A stretch of DNA of 27,396 bases from an uncultured Rivibacter sp. (lineage in GTDB: Bacteria > Pseudomonadota > Gammaproteobacteria > Burkholderiales > Burkholderiaceae), in assembly GCA_946480925.1 (NCBI GenBank), contig CAMLLU010000073.1, positions 1 to 27,396 on the forward strand, read 5' to 3'. Both the position numbers and the translations under genes were made by a program. Below are positions 1 to 8,518 of this stretch, one piece after another. Position 1 is the first letter of the stretch; every line of letters begins with the position of its first letter. A model generated the notes under the pieces. It worked only from the letters and a program-made list of their open reading frames with translations, did not search any database and had not been told where the DNA came from.

Positions 1-23
1 CGCTTTGAGCGGCTCACAACCTA

Positions 24-45
24 AAGCCCCCGGCTTTGCCGGGGG
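24..45 (-). terminator. Hairpin terminator after the CoA-ester lyase gene
   Basis: A perfect 8-bp GC stem (27-34 paired with 38-45, loop TTT) lies 11 bases past the stop codon of the minus-strand lyase gene. Read on the minus strand the stem is followed by a short T run (CTTT), so the U-tract is weak. It may also act in the plus direction for whatever gene lies to the left of the window. Confidence 0.6.
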
Positions 46-56
46 AGTATTTACCC

Positions 57-1049
57 TCATGCTCCGGCGTCCTGAAAAAATGCTTCTTGCACTTGTGCCG
101 GTAGCGGTTGGCCGGTGCGGTGTGCTCGTTCAAGCACGTGCCAGAAGTAGCGGTAGCTCGCGCGGTCGTGCAGCGTGCCCCGATGCGCGATCGGAGCCCA
201 TGATGCAGCCTGTGCTGCCAGCAGGATCTCAGCCGCCGTATCCACTTCGGCGCCAGACGGGGCGAAAGCCTCGACGATGGCCTTGATCTGGTTCGGATGA
301 ATGCTCCACATGCGGGAGTACCCGAGCTCACGCGCGGCACGACCGGCTGCGCGTTCCAGGGCACGCAAGTCCTTGAACTCGGTGACCACGCAATGCGAAG
401 GTGTCTTGCCGTGGCCGTGGCATGCGGCGGCGATCTCGAGCTTTGCTCGCACCACTAGTGGATGGCTGAACTGGCCTTCAACGGTCATGCCCGACGCAGG
501 AATGGCGCCGCGGTGGGCGCTGACGAAGTCCATCAATCCAAACGACAGCGATTCGATGCGTTGCAGTCCCGCGATGTGCATCACGTCACGCAGGCTGCCG
601 AAGGTTTCGATCAGTCCATGGATCGGGATCTTGCGCGCGATGCCGTATTCAGCGCTCACTTGGTCGATCCAGTCGCAGGCGGTCTGGGTTTCCTTCAGCG
701 ATTGCAGCTTGGGCACCATGATGTAGGCCAGCCGCGCGCCGGCCTGGCCAATGAGCGTCTGCAGGTCCCGTTCGAAGGAGGGGTGGCTGACCGGATGGAC
801 ACGGGCGCCAATGCGGTTGTAAAGGTTGCCGGTGCTGTTGATGAGAGACGCGATCATCTCGGCGTGCTCGGCCTCGCCGCCTACGGGGGCACCGTCCTCG
901 CAATCGAACGTCGCATCGAACACCGGCCCCAACTCAGCCTGCAACGCCATGCTCTTGCGCATGCGCACTTCGACGCCGGCATAGTGGTCGCACACCGGCA
1001 GGTTGGCCGGGCGCTCGTCGCTTTCGAAAAGGGCGAGACGTGGATGCAT
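57..1049 (-). CDS. HpcH/HpaI aldolase / citrate lyase beta-like CoA-ester lyase
   Basis: A 330-residue member of the HpcH/HpaI aldolase (CitE-like) TIM-barrel family, which makes or cleaves 3-hydroxyacyl-CoA esters such as malyl-CoA or citramalyl-CoA in the cytoplasm with Mg2+. Family signatures visible are FDCEDG at about 48-53, MVPK at 111-114, LIET with the likely metal-binding Glu148, GLMDFV at 171-176 and IHPNQI at 250-255. It is a single-domain protein of usual family length with no CitF or CitD partner nearby, so true citrate lyase is unlikely. An upstream in-frame GTG (1052) is possible, but the adjacent ATG at 1049 was chosen because the protein then begins MHPR; no clear ribosome site separates them. 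It lies downstream of mdh on the same strand but beyond the mdh terminator, so it may need its own promoter or read-through. The substrate cannot be read from sequence. Confidence 0.85.
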   Translation of the reverse strand: MHPRLALFESDERPANLPVCDHYAGVEVRMRKSMALQAELGPVFDATFDCEDGAPVGGEAEHAEMIASLINSTGNLYNRIGARVHPVSHPSFERDLQTLIGQAGARLAYIMVPKLQSLKETQTACDWIDQVSAEYGIARKIPIHGLIETFGSLRDVMHIAGLQRIESLSFGLMDFVSAHRGAIPASGMTVEGQFSHPLVVRAKLEIAAACHGHGKTPSHCVVTEFKDLRALERAAGRAARELGYSRMWSIHPNQIKAIVEAFAPSGAEVDTAAEILLAAQAASWAPIAHRGTLHDRASYRYFWHVLERAHRTGQPLPAQVQEAFFQDAGA

Positions 1050-1096
1050 CACGGGCGTTCAGTCAATAGCTGGATCAGCTCGACGGTTCTCGGGTG

Positions 1097-1124
1097 AAAA
1101 AAAGGCCGGACGATGCCGGCCTTT
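1097..1124 (-). terminator. Intrinsic terminator of mdh
   Basis: On the minus strand a 9-bp stem (AAAGGCCGG pairing with CCGGCCTTT, 6-base loop) is followed directly by a run of seven T residues (plus-strand A run 1097-1103). It begins 20 bases after the mdh stop codon. This is a textbook Rho-independent terminator and separates mdh from the lyase gene. Confidence 0.9.
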
Positions 1125-1144
1125 CGTACACGTTTGCTCCAGGG

Positions 1145-2131
1145 TCAGAGCAGGTGCTTCACGCCGTCCTGCTCTTCCTGCAGTTCCTTCAGCGTGATGT
1201 TGATGCGCTCCTGCGAGAAGGCGTCGATCTGCAGCCCTTCGATGACCTTGTATTCGCCGCCTTCGGTGGTGACCGGGAAGCCGAACATCACGTCCTTCGG
1301 GATGCCGTACTGGCCATCGGAGGGGATGCCCATCGTGACCCACTTGCCGTTGGTGCCCAGCGCCCAGTCGCGCATGTGGTCGATGGCGGCATTGGCCGCC
1401 GAAGCTGCCGACGACAGGCCTCGTGCCTCGATGATGGCTGCGCCGCGCTTGCCCACGGTAGGCAGGAACACGTTGGCGTTCCATTCCTGATCATTGATCA
1501 GGTCCTTGACCGAGGCGCCACCGATGGTGGCGAAGCGGTAGTCGGCATACATGGTGGGCGAGTGATTGCCCCAAACGCACAGCTTCTCGATGTCGGCCAC
1601 GGCCTTGCCGGTTTTGGCAGCGACCTGACTTAGCGCACGGTTGTGGTCCAGGCGCAGCATGGCGGTGAAGTTCTTGCGCGGCAGATCGGGCGCCGACTTC
1701 ATCGCGATGTAGGCATTGGTGTTGGCCGGGTTGCCTACCACCAGCACCTTCACATTGCGCGAGGCCACGGCGTTGAGGGCCTTGCCCTGGGCGGTGAAGA
1801 TCTGCGCGTTGGCAGAGAGTAGATCCTTGCGCTCCATGCCGGGGCCGCGTGGACGAGCGCCCACGAGCAACGCGTAGTCGGTGTCCTTGAAGGCGGTCAT
1901 CGGATCACTGTGCGCTTCCATGCCGGCCAGCAACGGGAAGGCGCAGTCTTCCAGTTCCATCATCACGCCCTTGAGCGCCTTCTGGGCCTTCTCGTCCGGG
2001 ATTTCCAGCAACTGCAGGATGACGGGCTGGTCCTTGCCCAGCATTTCGCCGGAAGCGATGCGGAACAGCAGGGCATAACCGATCTGGCCGGCGGCGCCGG
2101 TGACGGCCACGCGTACGGGTTTCTTGCTCAT
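1145..2131 (-). CDS. mdh: Malate dehydrogenase
   Basis: NAD-dependent malate dehydrogenase, 328 residues, interconverting L-malate and oxaloacetate in the TCA cycle. It is of the long, cytosolic-MDH-like type usual in Burkholderiales rather than the short E. coli type. The dinucleotide motif TGAAGQIG is at 11-18, the substrate-loop arginines are in [11 protein letters not shown] (91-101), LDHNRA is at 161-166 with Asp162 and Arg165, and the catalytic His190 is in WGNHSPT. The start at 2131 gives the expected N-terminus with the Rossmann strand straight after MSKKPVR, and a GGAG lies shortly upstream. It is transcribed divergently from the GntR regulator, has a good sigma-70 promoter, and ends at its own terminator, so it is probably monocistronic. 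Regulation by the neighbouring GntR protein is an inference. Confidence 0.97.
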   Translation of the reverse strand: MSKKPVRVAVTGAAGQIGYALLFRIASGEMLGKDQPVILQLLEIPDEKAQKALKGVMMELEDCAFPLLAGMEAHSDPMTAFKDTDYALLVGARPRGPGMERKDLLSANAQIFTAQGKALNAVASRNVKVLVVGNPANTNAYIAMKSAPDLPRKNFTAMLRLDHNRALSQVAAKTGKAVADIEKLCVWGNHSPTMYADYRFATIGGASVKDLINDQEWNANVFLPTVGKRGAAIIEARGLSSAASAANAAIDHMRDWALGTNGKWVTMGIPSDGQYGIPKDVMFGFPVTTEGGEYKVIEGLQIDAFSQERINITLKELQEEQDGVKHLL

Positions 2132-2218
2132 GGTGAGGCTCCGAAGAGGGGGGGATTCGAAGGTGTCGTTCGGAGAGCCCCGCAGGGAGGGCTTCCGCGG
2201 CGCAGCGAAGTGTAGGCC

Positions 2219-2247
2219 AGTCTAGGTAACCCTCCTCGGAGTGTCAA
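2219..2247 (-). promoter_or_regulatory. Sigma-70 promoter for mdh
   Basis: On the minus strand a consensus -35 TTGACA (2247-2242) is followed after exactly 17 bases by TAGACT (2224-2219), a 4/6 match to the -10 consensus. Transcription would begin near 2212, leaving a leader of about 80 bases before mdh. The 18-bp palindrome lies 7 bases upstream of the -35. Confidence 0.7.
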
Positions 2248-2254
2248 CGATCTT

Positions 2255-2272
2255 ATGTCTTATATAAGACAT
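2255..2272. promoter_or_regulatory. 18-bp perfect palindrome, probable GntR operator
   Basis: ATGTCTTATATAAGACAT reads the same on both strands. It sits between the divergent mdh and gntR genes, 51 bases before the gntR start and just upstream of the mdh -35 box. Its AT-rich centre could also serve as -10 sequence for gntR (TATAAG 2263-2268). Perfect inverted repeats of this size beside a HutC-type gene are typical of autoregulatory operators. That the neighbouring protein binds here is inferred from position and symmetry. Confidence 0.7.
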
Positions 2273-2322
2273 TTATCATCAGTGTCTGGACGCTTCCCCG
2301 GCCCTTGTGATGCAATCCGTGG

Positions 2323-3111
2323 ATGGCCACTTCACCAATCCCTGCCGGTGCCGCCTCGGGCGCTGACCCCGCGCTGCGCGAAGGGGAGGGTGGGCCGGCC
2401 TTCAGTCCGCTCTACCAGCAGATCAAAGCGCTGCTGATGCGCAGCTTGCAGACCGGTGAGTGGCGGCCTGGTGAGGCCATTCCCAGCGAGGTGGAGCTGG
2501 CGGCGCGCTACAAGGTGAGCCAGGGTACGGTGCGCAAAGCCATAGATGAGTTGGCCACCGAAAATCTGCTCGTGCGCCGTCAAGGCAAGGGCACCTTCGT
2601 GGCCACCCATGCCGAGCAGCAGACGCAATACCGCTTTCTGCGGCTGATGCCCGACGAAGAAGGTACCGTCGGCCCGGTCGAGCGCAAGCTGCTCGACTGT
2701 CGTCGCCTGCGCGCACCCGCCGACGTGTCGCGCGCGCTCGAACTCAAGTCAGGCGATACCGTGGTGTCAGTGCGTCGCATGCTCGTGTTTCGGGGCAAGC
2801 CCGTCGTGCTCGATGAAATCTGGCTGCCCGGCGCACAGTTCAAGGGTCTCACGGCGGAGCGGCTGAGCGAATACCGCGGGCCGATGTACGCCCTGTTCGA
2901 GATGGAGTTCGGCGTGCGCATGATCCGCGCCGAAGAAAAGCTCAAGGCCGTGGCGGCTGATGCAGCGGCGGCGGAGCTGTTGCAGGTTTCCGCGGGATTC
3001 CCGCTGCTGAGCGTGGAGCGGCTGTCGCTCACCTACGGCGACAAGCCCGTGGAATTGCGGCGCGGCCTGTACAACACCAGCGGCCACTTCTACCGCAATG
3101 AATTGAGCTGA
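2323..3111 (+). CDS. GntR family (HutC subfamily) transcriptional regulator
   Basis: A 262-residue DNA-binding regulator. A disordered Ala/Gly-rich start of about 26 residues precedes a GntR winged helix (about 27-97), with the signature from PLYQQIKALL through GEAIPSEVELAARYKVSQGTV to the wing GKGTFVA. A UTRA effector-binding domain (about 115-255) follows, with the usual SVRRMLVFRGKPVVLDEIWLP segment. This domain order is the HutC subfamily, whose members bind small metabolites and release DNA. It lies between divergent mdh and the co-oriented sdhC, so a role in TCA-cycle control is likely by context. The perfect palindrome 51 bases upstream is the obvious operator, suggesting autoregulation and control of mdh. 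The ligand is unknown. The start is the first ATG in frame and its ribosome site is weak. Confidence 0.93.
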   Translation: MATSPIPAGAASGADPALREGEGGPAFSPLYQQIKALLMRSLQTGEWRPGEAIPSEVELAARYKVSQGTVRKAIDELATENLLVRRQGKGTFVATHAEQQTQYRFLRLMPDEEGTVGPVERKLLDCRRLRAPADVSRALELKSGDTVVSVRRMLVFRGKPVVLDEIWLPGAQFKGLTAERLSEYRGPMYALFEMEFGVRMIRAEEKLKAVAADAAAAELLQVSAGFPLLSVERLSLTYGDKPVELRRGLYNTSGHFYRNELS

Positions 3112-3236
3112 TCACGACCACGCCATCGTCGCGTGCCAAAGTGCGTGCGCTACGCGCTCACCACACGCGATAGGCTTGTTGCATTGCAATACACTCGACG
3201 AGTTTCACTTTCGTTACGCAGGTCCGGAGAGATCGA

Positions 3237-3677
3237 ATGGCTGAAGCCCTCACCAAAGCTGCGAAAGATCGCCCCGTCTTTCGCAACATCCACATCACGC
3301 AGATCCTCGCGTATCGCCTGCCCCCTGCAGGCATCGTGTCGATCCTGCACCGCGTCAGCGGTGCGGTGCTGTTCCTGCTGATGCCGTTCATCATCTGGAT
3401 GTTCGACACCAGCGTCTCCGACGAAATCTCGTTCGACCGTTTCACCAGCGTGTTCACCGCTGGTGCCGGCTTCCTGCCGGGATGGTTCATCAAGCTGATG
3501 GCGCTCGCCATCATCTGGGCCTACCTGCAGCACTTCATCGCAGGTGTGCGCCACATCTGGATGGACATCACGCACAGCGTCAGCAAGCAGCAAGGCCATA
3601 ACTCGGCAGTCTTCACGATGGCGGCCAGTCTGCTGCTGACCGTGCTGCTGGGCGCCAAGCTGTTCGGCCTGTACTGA
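3237..3677 (+). CDS. sdhC: Succinate dehydrogenase cytochrome b556 subunit
   Basis: SdhC, 146 residues, one of the two membrane anchors of succinate:quinone oxidoreductase (complex II) in the inner membrane. It has three hydrophobic segments (about 34-55, 83-104 and 124-143). The family signature ILHRVSG is at 36-42 near the quinone site. His99 in the HFIAGVRH segment is the likely heme b ligand by comparison with the E. coli His84 region. A GGAG ribosome site at 3226-3229 lies 7 bases before the ATG, fixing the start. It heads the sdhCDAB-sdhE-gltA run. The 125-base gap from gntR holds no obvious terminator and no convincing sigma-70 promoter, so transcription may come partly from upstream. 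Confidence 0.96.
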   Translation: MAEALTKAAKDRPVFRNIHITQILAYRLPPAGIVSILHRVSGAVLFLLMPFIIWMFDTSVSDEISFDRFTSVFTAGAGFLPGWFIKLMALAIIWAYLQHFIAGVRHIWMDITHSVSKQQGHNSAVFTMAASLLLTVLLGAKLFGLY

Positions 3678-3710
3678 GCCACTGAGCAATACCAAGAAGA
3701 GAACCCCGCG

Positions 3711-4076
3711 ATGGCACAACAAAACTTCGGTTCGAAGCGCCTGGTCGTTGGCGCGCACTACGGCTTCAAGGACTGGCTCTCCCAGCGCGTCACCGGCGTG
3801 CTGATGGCCCTGTTCACCCTCATCGTGCTGGTGCAGGTGCTGCTGCCCGGCCCGCTGGACTACTACAAGTGGGCCGGCATCTTTTCCAGGCAATGGATGA
3901 AGGTGCTGACCTTCGTGGTGATCGTCTCGCTGCTCTACCACGCGTGGGTGGGCATGCGTGACATCTGGATGGACTATGTCAAGCCGGTCGGCCTGCGCCT
4001 CGCGCTGCAGGTGTTCACGATCGTTTGGCTGGTGGGCTGTGCCGGCTGGGCCGTGCAAGTGCTGTGGAGACTGTGA
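3711..4076 (+). CDS. sdhD: Succinate dehydrogenase hydrophobic membrane anchor subunit
   Basis: SdhD, 121 residues, the second membrane anchor of complex II. Three transmembrane stretches are visible (about 26-46, 63-82 and 94-117). His77 in LLYHAWVGM is in the position of the second heme b ligand, and the Asp88-Tyr89 pair in MDYVKP matches the quinone-site Asp-Tyr of the family. The start lies 33 bases after sdhC. Its stop codon overlaps the sdhA start by one base (TGATG), implying coupled translation with the flavoprotein subunit. Confidence 0.95.
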   Translation: MAQQNFGSKRLVVGAHYGFKDWLSQRVTGVLMALFTLIVLVQVLLPGPLDYYKWAGIFSRQWMKVLTFVVIVSLLYHAWVGMRDIWMDYVKPVGLRLALQVFTIVWLVGCAGWAVQVLWRL

Positions 4077-5851
4077 TGCTGGTTGGAACGAATCTTCCTC
4101 AACGCAAGTTCGACGTCGTGATCATCGGAGCCGGTGGCTCCGGCATGCGTGCCTCGCTGCAACTCGCGCTGGCGGGCCTGAACGTCGCGGTGCTGTCCAA
4201 GGTGTTCCCGACTCGCTCGCACACAGTGGCTGCTCAGGGGGGCATCGGTGCATCGCTGGGCAACATGTCCGAAGACAACTGGCACTACCACTTCTTCGAC
4301 ACGGTGAAGGGTTCGGACTGGCTGGGTGACCAGGACGCCATCGAGTTCATGTGTCGCGAGGCGCCCAAGGTGGTCTACGAACTCGAGCACTTCGGCATGC
4401 CGTTCGACCGCAACCCCGACGGCACCATCTATCAGCGTCCGTTCGGCGGCCACACCGCCAACTACGGCGAAAAGCCCGTGCAGCGAGCCTGCGCCGCGGC
4501 TGATCGCACCGGTCACGCGCTGCTGCACACGCTGTACCAGCAGAACGTCAAGGCACGCACGCAGTTCTTCGTCGAGTGGATGGCCCTCGACCTGATCCGC
4601 GATGCCGACGGCGACGTCGTGGGCGTGACTGCGCTCGAGATGGAAACCGGCGACGTGCACATCCTGCATGCCAAGACAGTGCTGCTGGCCACGGGTGGTG
4701 CCGGGCGCATCTTTGCTGCCTCCACCAATGCCTTCATCAACACCGGAGACGGTCTTGGCATGGCTGCGCGCGCCGGCATCCCGCTGGAAGACATGGAGTT
4801 CTGGCAGTTCCACCCCACTGGCGTGGCCGGCGCGGGCGTACTGCTGACCGAGGGTTGCCGCGGCGAGGGTGCCATTCTGCGCAACGCCAATGGCGAGCGT
4901 TTCATGGAGCGCTATGCGCCCACGCTGAAGGATCTGGCGCCGCGCGACTTCGTGTCGCGTTCGATGGACCAGGAGATCAAGGAAGGTCGAGGCTGCGGTC
5001 CCAACAAGGACTACGTGCTGCTCGACATGACGCACCTGGGCGCCGAGACCATCATGAAGCGCCTGCCTTCCGTGTACGAGATCGGCCACAACTTTGCCAA
5101 CGTCGACATCACCAAGGAGCCGATTCCCGTGGTGCCGACCATCCACTACCAGATGGGTGGCGTGCCGACCAACGTGCACGGCCAGGTGGTGGTGCCGAAG
5201 AATGGTGTGCCCAACGAGATCATCAACGGCCTGTACGCGGTGGGTGAGTGCTCCTGCGTCAGCGTGCACGGCGCGAACCGCCTGGGCACCAACTCGTTGC
5301 TCGACCTCGTGGTGTTCGGCCGTGCTGCCGGTAATCACATCGTCGATTTCAACCTCAAGAACAAATCTCACAAGCCGCTGCCGAAGGATGCGGCTGACAA
5401 GACGCTGGCACGCCTGTCCCGCCTCGACAGCGCCCAGAACGGCGAGTACGCCCAGGATGTGGCCAACGACATCCGGAAGACCATGCAGGCGCATGCCGGT
5501 GTGTTCCGCACGCAGGCCAGCATGGACGAGGGCGTGAAGCAGATCCTCGAGATCGACAAGCGCGCTGGCGCGATCGGCCTGAAGGACAACTCCAAGGTCT
5601 TCAACACCGCGCGCGTGGAGGCGCTGGAGGTCGAGAACCTGATCGAGGCTGCCAAGGCGACGATGATCTCGGCCGCTGCTCGCAAGGAAAGCCGCGGAGC
5701 GCACGCGCACAACGACTTCCCGAACCGTGACGACGCCAACTGGATCAAGCACACGCTGTGGTACAGCGAAGGCAACCGCCTCGACTACAAGCCGGTGAAC
5801 ATGAAGCCGCTCACGGTGGAGTCGATTCCGCCGAAGGTGCGCACGTTCTGA
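4076..5851 (+). CDS. sdhA: Succinate dehydrogenase flavoprotein subunit
   Basis: SdhA, 591 residues, oxidises succinate to fumarate on covalently bound FAD and passes electrons to SdhB. The FAD-binding GAGGSG is at 18-23. [11 protein letters not shown] (46-56) contains His49, the residue that carries the covalent flavin. Further on come the active-site FHPTG, RGEGA and HYQMGG motifs and [13 protein letters not shown]. The C-terminal part ends with the [11 protein letters not shown] segment usual in bacterial SdhA. The frame stays open upstream to a TTG at 4025, but that lies inside sdhD. The ATG at 4076 overlaps the sdhD stop by one base and gives the normal N-terminus. SdhE, which installs the FAD, is encoded two genes downstream. 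Confidence 0.98.
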   Translation: MLVGTNLPQRKFDVVIIGAGGSGMRASLQLALAGLNVAVLSKVFPTRSHTVAAQGGIGASLGNMSEDNWHYHFFDTVKGSDWLGDQDAIEFMCREAPKVVYELEHFGMPFDRNPDGTIYQRPFGGHTANYGEKPVQRACAAADRTGHALLHTLYQQNVKARTQFFVEWMALDLIRDADGDVVGVTALEMETGDVHILHAKTVLLATGGAGRIFAASTNAFINTGDGLGMAARAGIPLEDMEFWQFHPTGVAGAGVLLTEGCRGEGAILRNANGERFMERYAPTLKDLAPRDFVSRSMDQEIKEGRGCGPNKDYVLLDMTHLGAETIMKRLPSVYEIGHNFANVDITKEPIPVVPTIHYQMGGVPTNVHGQVVVPKNGVPNEIINGLYAVGECSCVSVHGANRLGTNSLLDLVVFGRAAGNHIVDFNLKNKSHKPLPKDAADKTLARLSRLDSAQNGEYAQDVANDIRKTMQAHAGVFRTQASMDEGVKQILEIDKRAGAIGLKDNSKVFNTARVEALEVENLIEAAKATMISAAARKESRGAHAHNDFPNRDDANWIKHTLWYSEGNRLDYKPVNMKPLTVESIPPKVRTF

Positions 5852-5885
5852 ACCCGCGCTGCCCACAAAGTATTCGGAGCCCACG

Positions 5886-6593
5886 ATGACGCAAAAGCGC
5901 ACCTTCCAAATCTATCGCTACGACCCCGACAAGGACGCCAAGCCTTACATGCAGACCATCGAGATCGAGCTCGATGGCCACGAGCGCATGCTGCTCGACG
6001 CGTTGGTGAAGCTCAAGGCGGTTGACCCGACGCTGTCGTTCCGCCGCTCATGCCGTGAAGGCGTGTGCGGTTCGGACGCAATGAACATCAACGGCAAGAA
6101 CGGCTTGGCGTGCCTGACCAACATGCGCACGCTCAAGGACCCGATCGTGTTGAAGCCGCTGCCTGGCCTGCCCGTGATCCGCGACCTGATCGTGGACATG
6201 ACGCAGTTCTTCACGCAGTACCACTCGATCACGCCTTACCTCATCAACGACACGCCGCCGCCCGAGAAGGAGCGCCTGCAATCGCCCGAGGAGCGCGAGG
6301 AGCTCGACGGCCTGTACGAGTGCATCCTGTGTGCGAGCTGTTCGACCAGTTGTCCGAGCTTTTGGTGGAACCCCGACAAGTTCGTCGGCCCGGCGGGCTT
6401 GTTGCAGGCCTACCGCTTCATCGCCGACAGCCGTGACCAAGCTACTTCGCAGCGGTTGGACAACCTCGAGGATCCGTACCGCCTGTTCCGCTGCCACACC
6501 ATCATGAACTGCGTCGACGTGTGCCCGAAGGGCCTCAACCCCACCAAGGCTATCGGCAAGATCAAAGAATTGATGGTTCGCCGCGCCGTTTGA
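5886..6593 (+). CDS. sdhB: Succinate dehydrogenase iron-sulfur subunit
   Basis: SdhB, 235 residues, carries three Fe-S clusters that wire SdhA to the membrane quinone site. The 2Fe-2S ligands are Cys56, Cys61, Asp64 and Cys76; the Asp in place of a Cys is also seen in the E. coli enzyme and is not a defect. [11 protein letters not shown] gives Cys146, 149, 152 and 156, and the second set is Cys203, Cys209 and Cys213, together serving the 4Fe-4S and 3Fe-4S clusters. A GGAG at 5876-5879 lies 6 bases before the ATG. It follows sdhA by 34 bases and is complete. Confidence 0.98.
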   Translation: MTQKRTFQIYRYDPDKDAKPYMQTIEIELDGHERMLLDALVKLKAVDPTLSFRRSCREGVCGSDAMNINGKNGLACLTNMRTLKDPIVLKPLPGLPVIRDLIVDMTQFFTQYHSITPYLINDTPPPEKERLQSPEEREELDGLYECILCASCSTSCPSFWWNPDKFVGPAGLLQAYRFIADSRDQATSQRLDNLEDPYRLFRCHTIMNCVDVCPKGLNPTKAIGKIKELMVRRAV

Positions 6594-6626
6594 GCGCCGG
6601 TTCTTCAGCCCCGTGCAAGCCGGAAG

Positions 6627-6893
6627 ATGGACACTGCGCTAGATTCAGCAGCACTCAGCAAGCTCAAGTGGCGCTGCCGCCGGGGCTTGCTGGAGAACGA
6701 TCTGTTCATCGAGCGCTTCTTCTCGCGATACGAAGCCACTCTCACGCGCCGGCAGGCCGCTGGTGTTGAGGCTCTGATGGAACTTGCCGACAACGATCTG
6801 CTCGACTTGTTGTTGGCCCGCAAGGAACCTTCGGGAGATCTCGATCGTGAGGAGGTTCGTGCCGTGCTGGCCCTGATGCGAACGCCTGCCTGA
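6627..6893 (+). CDS. sdhE: FAD assembly factor SdhE
   Basis: A small cytosolic protein of 88 residues (former YgfY/DUF339 family) that promotes covalent attachment of FAD to SdhA. The family hallmark RGxxE is present as Arg19-Gly20-Leu-Leu-Glu23 within KWRCRRGLLENDLF, and the acidic LMELADNDLLDLL stretch follows at about 54-66. Placement directly after sdhB fits the role. The GGAAG before the ATG abuts it with no spacing, so initiation may rely on coupling from sdhB, 33 bases upstream. No other in-frame start would preserve the motif region. Confidence 0.93.
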   Translation: MDTALDSAALSKLKWRCRRGLLENDLFIERFFSRYEATLTRRQAAGVEALMELADNDLLDLLLARKEPSGDLDREEVRAVLALMRTPA

Positions 6894-6929
6894 CAGAAAC
6901 TCTCTCCCTTAGCCTATAGAGGAATGACC

Positions 6930-8243
6930 ATGACTCCGTCCGACGTCAAAGCCACCCTATCGTTTTCCGATGGCAGTCCCACGATGGAGCTGCCGATCTA
7001 CAAGGGCACCGTCGGTCCGGACGTGATCGACATCCGCAAACTCTACGCGCAGACCGGCAAGTTCACCTACGACCCGGGCTTTCTGTCCACCGCGTCGTGC
7101 AATTCGTCGATCACCTACATCGATGGCGACAAGGGTGAGTTGCTGTACCGCGGCTACCCGATCGAACAGCTGGCAGAAAACTGCGACTTCCTGGAAACCT
7201 GCCACCTGCTGCTGTACGGAGACCTGCCGAACGCCGAGCAAAAGGCCAACTTCGTGAAGCTCGTGACCAACCACACCATGGTCAACGAGCAGATGCAGTT
7301 CTTCCTGCGTGGCTTCCGTCGCGATGCGCACCCGATGGCCGTGCTGACCGGCCTAGTGGGTGGGCTGTCGGCGTTCTATCACGACAGCACCGACATCAAC
7401 AATCCGCAGCATCGTGAAATCGCCGCGATCCGCCTGATCGCGAAGATGCCGACGCTGGTGGCGATGGCCTACAAGTACTCCATCGGCCAGCCCTACATCT
7501 ACCCGAAGAACTCGCTGTCCTACACCGCGAACTTCACCCGCATGATGTTCGCCACGCCGTGCGAAGAGTACGAGCCGAACGACGTGGTCGTGCGTGCGCT
7601 CGACCGCATCTTCATCCTGCATGCCGACCACGAGCAGAACGCCTCGACCTCGACCGTGCGCCTGTGCGGTTCTTCCGGCACGAACCCGTTTGCCGCCATC
7701 GCGGCAGGTGTGGCCTGCCTGTGGGGCCCGGCGCACGGCGGTGCCAACGAGGCAGCGCTGAACATGCTGGAAGACATCCAGAAGGCCGGCGGTGTCGAGC
7801 GCATTGGAGAGTTCATCAAGCAGGTCAAGGACAAGACCTCCGGCATCAAGCTGATGGGCTTCGGTCACCGCGTCTACAAGAACTACGACCCACGTGCCAA
7901 GCTGATGCGTGAGACCTGCCACGAAGTGCTGACCGCACTGGGCCTCGAGAACGACCCGCTGTTCAAGCTGGCCATGGAGCTGGAGAAGATTGCGCTGGAA
8001 GACGAGTACTTCGTCGCCCGCAAGCTCTACCCGAACGTGGACTTCTACTCGGGCATCGTGCAGCGCGCCATCGGCATTCCGGTGTCGCTGTTTACTGCGA
8101 TCTTCGCACTGGCCCGCACGGTCGGCTGGATCGCCCAGCTCAACGAGATGATCGGTGACCCCGAATACAAGATCGGGCGTCCACGCCAGCTCTACGTTGG
8201 CTCTGCCAAGCGCGATGTCAAGCCTCTGGCGCAGCGCGGCTGA
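6930..8243 (+). CDS. gltA: Citrate synthase
   Basis: Type II (hexameric, NADH-sensitive class) citrate synthase of 437 residues, condensing oxaloacetate and acetyl-CoA to citrate and CoA. Counting from the ATG at 6930, the active-site residues are His269 (WGPAHGGAN), His313 ([12 protein letters not shown]) and Asp371 (NVDFYSG), with HADHEQ at 231-236. An upstream ATG at 6924 also fits, but the AGAGGA ribosome site (6918-6923) abuts that codon and lies 6 bases before the 6930 ATG, so the second is preferred. It follows sdhE by 36 bases and is probably the last gene of the sdh transcript, ending at a strong terminator. Confidence 0.97.
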   Translation: MTPSDVKATLSFSDGSPTMELPIYKGTVGPDVIDIRKLYAQTGKFTYDPGFLSTASCNSSITYIDGDKGELLYRGYPIEQLAENCDFLETCHLLLYGDLPNAEQKANFVKLVTNHTMVNEQMQFFLRGFRRDAHPMAVLTGLVGGLSAFYHDSTDINNPQHREIAAIRLIAKMPTLVAMAYKYSIGQPYIYPKNSLSYTANFTRMMFATPCEEYEPNDVVVRALDRIFILHADHEQNASTSTVRLCGSSGTNPFAAIAAGVACLWGPAHGGANEAALNMLEDIQKAGGVERIGEFIKQVKDKTSGIKLMGFGHRVYKNYDPRAKLMRETCHEVLTALGLENDPLFKLAMELEKIALEDEYFVARKLYPNVDFYSGIVQRAIGIPVSLFTAIFALARTVGWIAQLNEMIGDPEYKIGRPRQLYVGSAKRDVKPLAQRG

Positions 8244-8272
8244 ACACGCTTAGTCACCGCGCAAGATCAAGA

Positions 8273-8297
8273 CCCCGGCCATGCGCCGGGGTTTTTT
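8273..8297 (+). terminator. Intrinsic terminator of the sdh-gltA operon
   Basis: A perfect 7-bp stem, CCCCGGC with GCCGGGG around a 5-base loop, is followed at once by six T residues. It starts 29 bases after the gltA stop codon. Confidence 0.93.
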
Positions 8298-8321
8298 CTT
8301 TCCAGCTTTCGGCTGGTCTAT

Positions 8322-8340
8322 CCTTCGTTGCACACGAAGG
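8322..8340. promoter_or_regulatory. Dyad with LysR-type T-N11-A spacing
   Basis: CCTTCGT and ACGAAGG form a perfect 7-bp inverted repeat around TGCAC. Inside it, T8325 and A8337 give the T-N11-A pattern typical of LysR-family binding sites. A smaller 5-bp hairpin (CCAGC/GCTGG, 8302-8316) lies just before it. The dyad is about 180 bases ahead of the LysR gene start, in the otherwise featureless 8298-8518 gap. Its use as an autoregulatory site is an inference. Confidence 0.4.
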
Positions 8341-8518
8341 CTTGGTTGCAAACTCCCTAAGAGCTGTCAACAACCCTTCGCGTATCGTTCTGCCATGGGA
8401 CTTCGATAGGCGCCGGCTCACCGGTCGGCATCGGCGCTCCTGCAGTCTTGCTTACCGGCAAGGCCGGCGGGTCGCGAAATCGGGTCCCGCCTCATTCCTT
8501 CCCGCGCTTGTTCCCGGA

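Noticed and set aside
462..1097. A 211-codon plus-strand frame over the CoA-ester lyase
   Set aside because: It is the complement of a gene with clear HpcH/HpaI motifs and has none of its own.
3183..3190. ATTGCAAT palindrome upstream of sdhC
   Set aside because: Eight bases is too short to be meaningful alone and it is unrelated to the mdh/gntR palindrome.
3974..5902. A 642-codon open frame antisense to sdhA
   Set aside because: It mirrors sdhA codons in GC-rich DNA, its product is His/Val/Arg-rich with no domain pattern, and sdhA is certain on the other strand.
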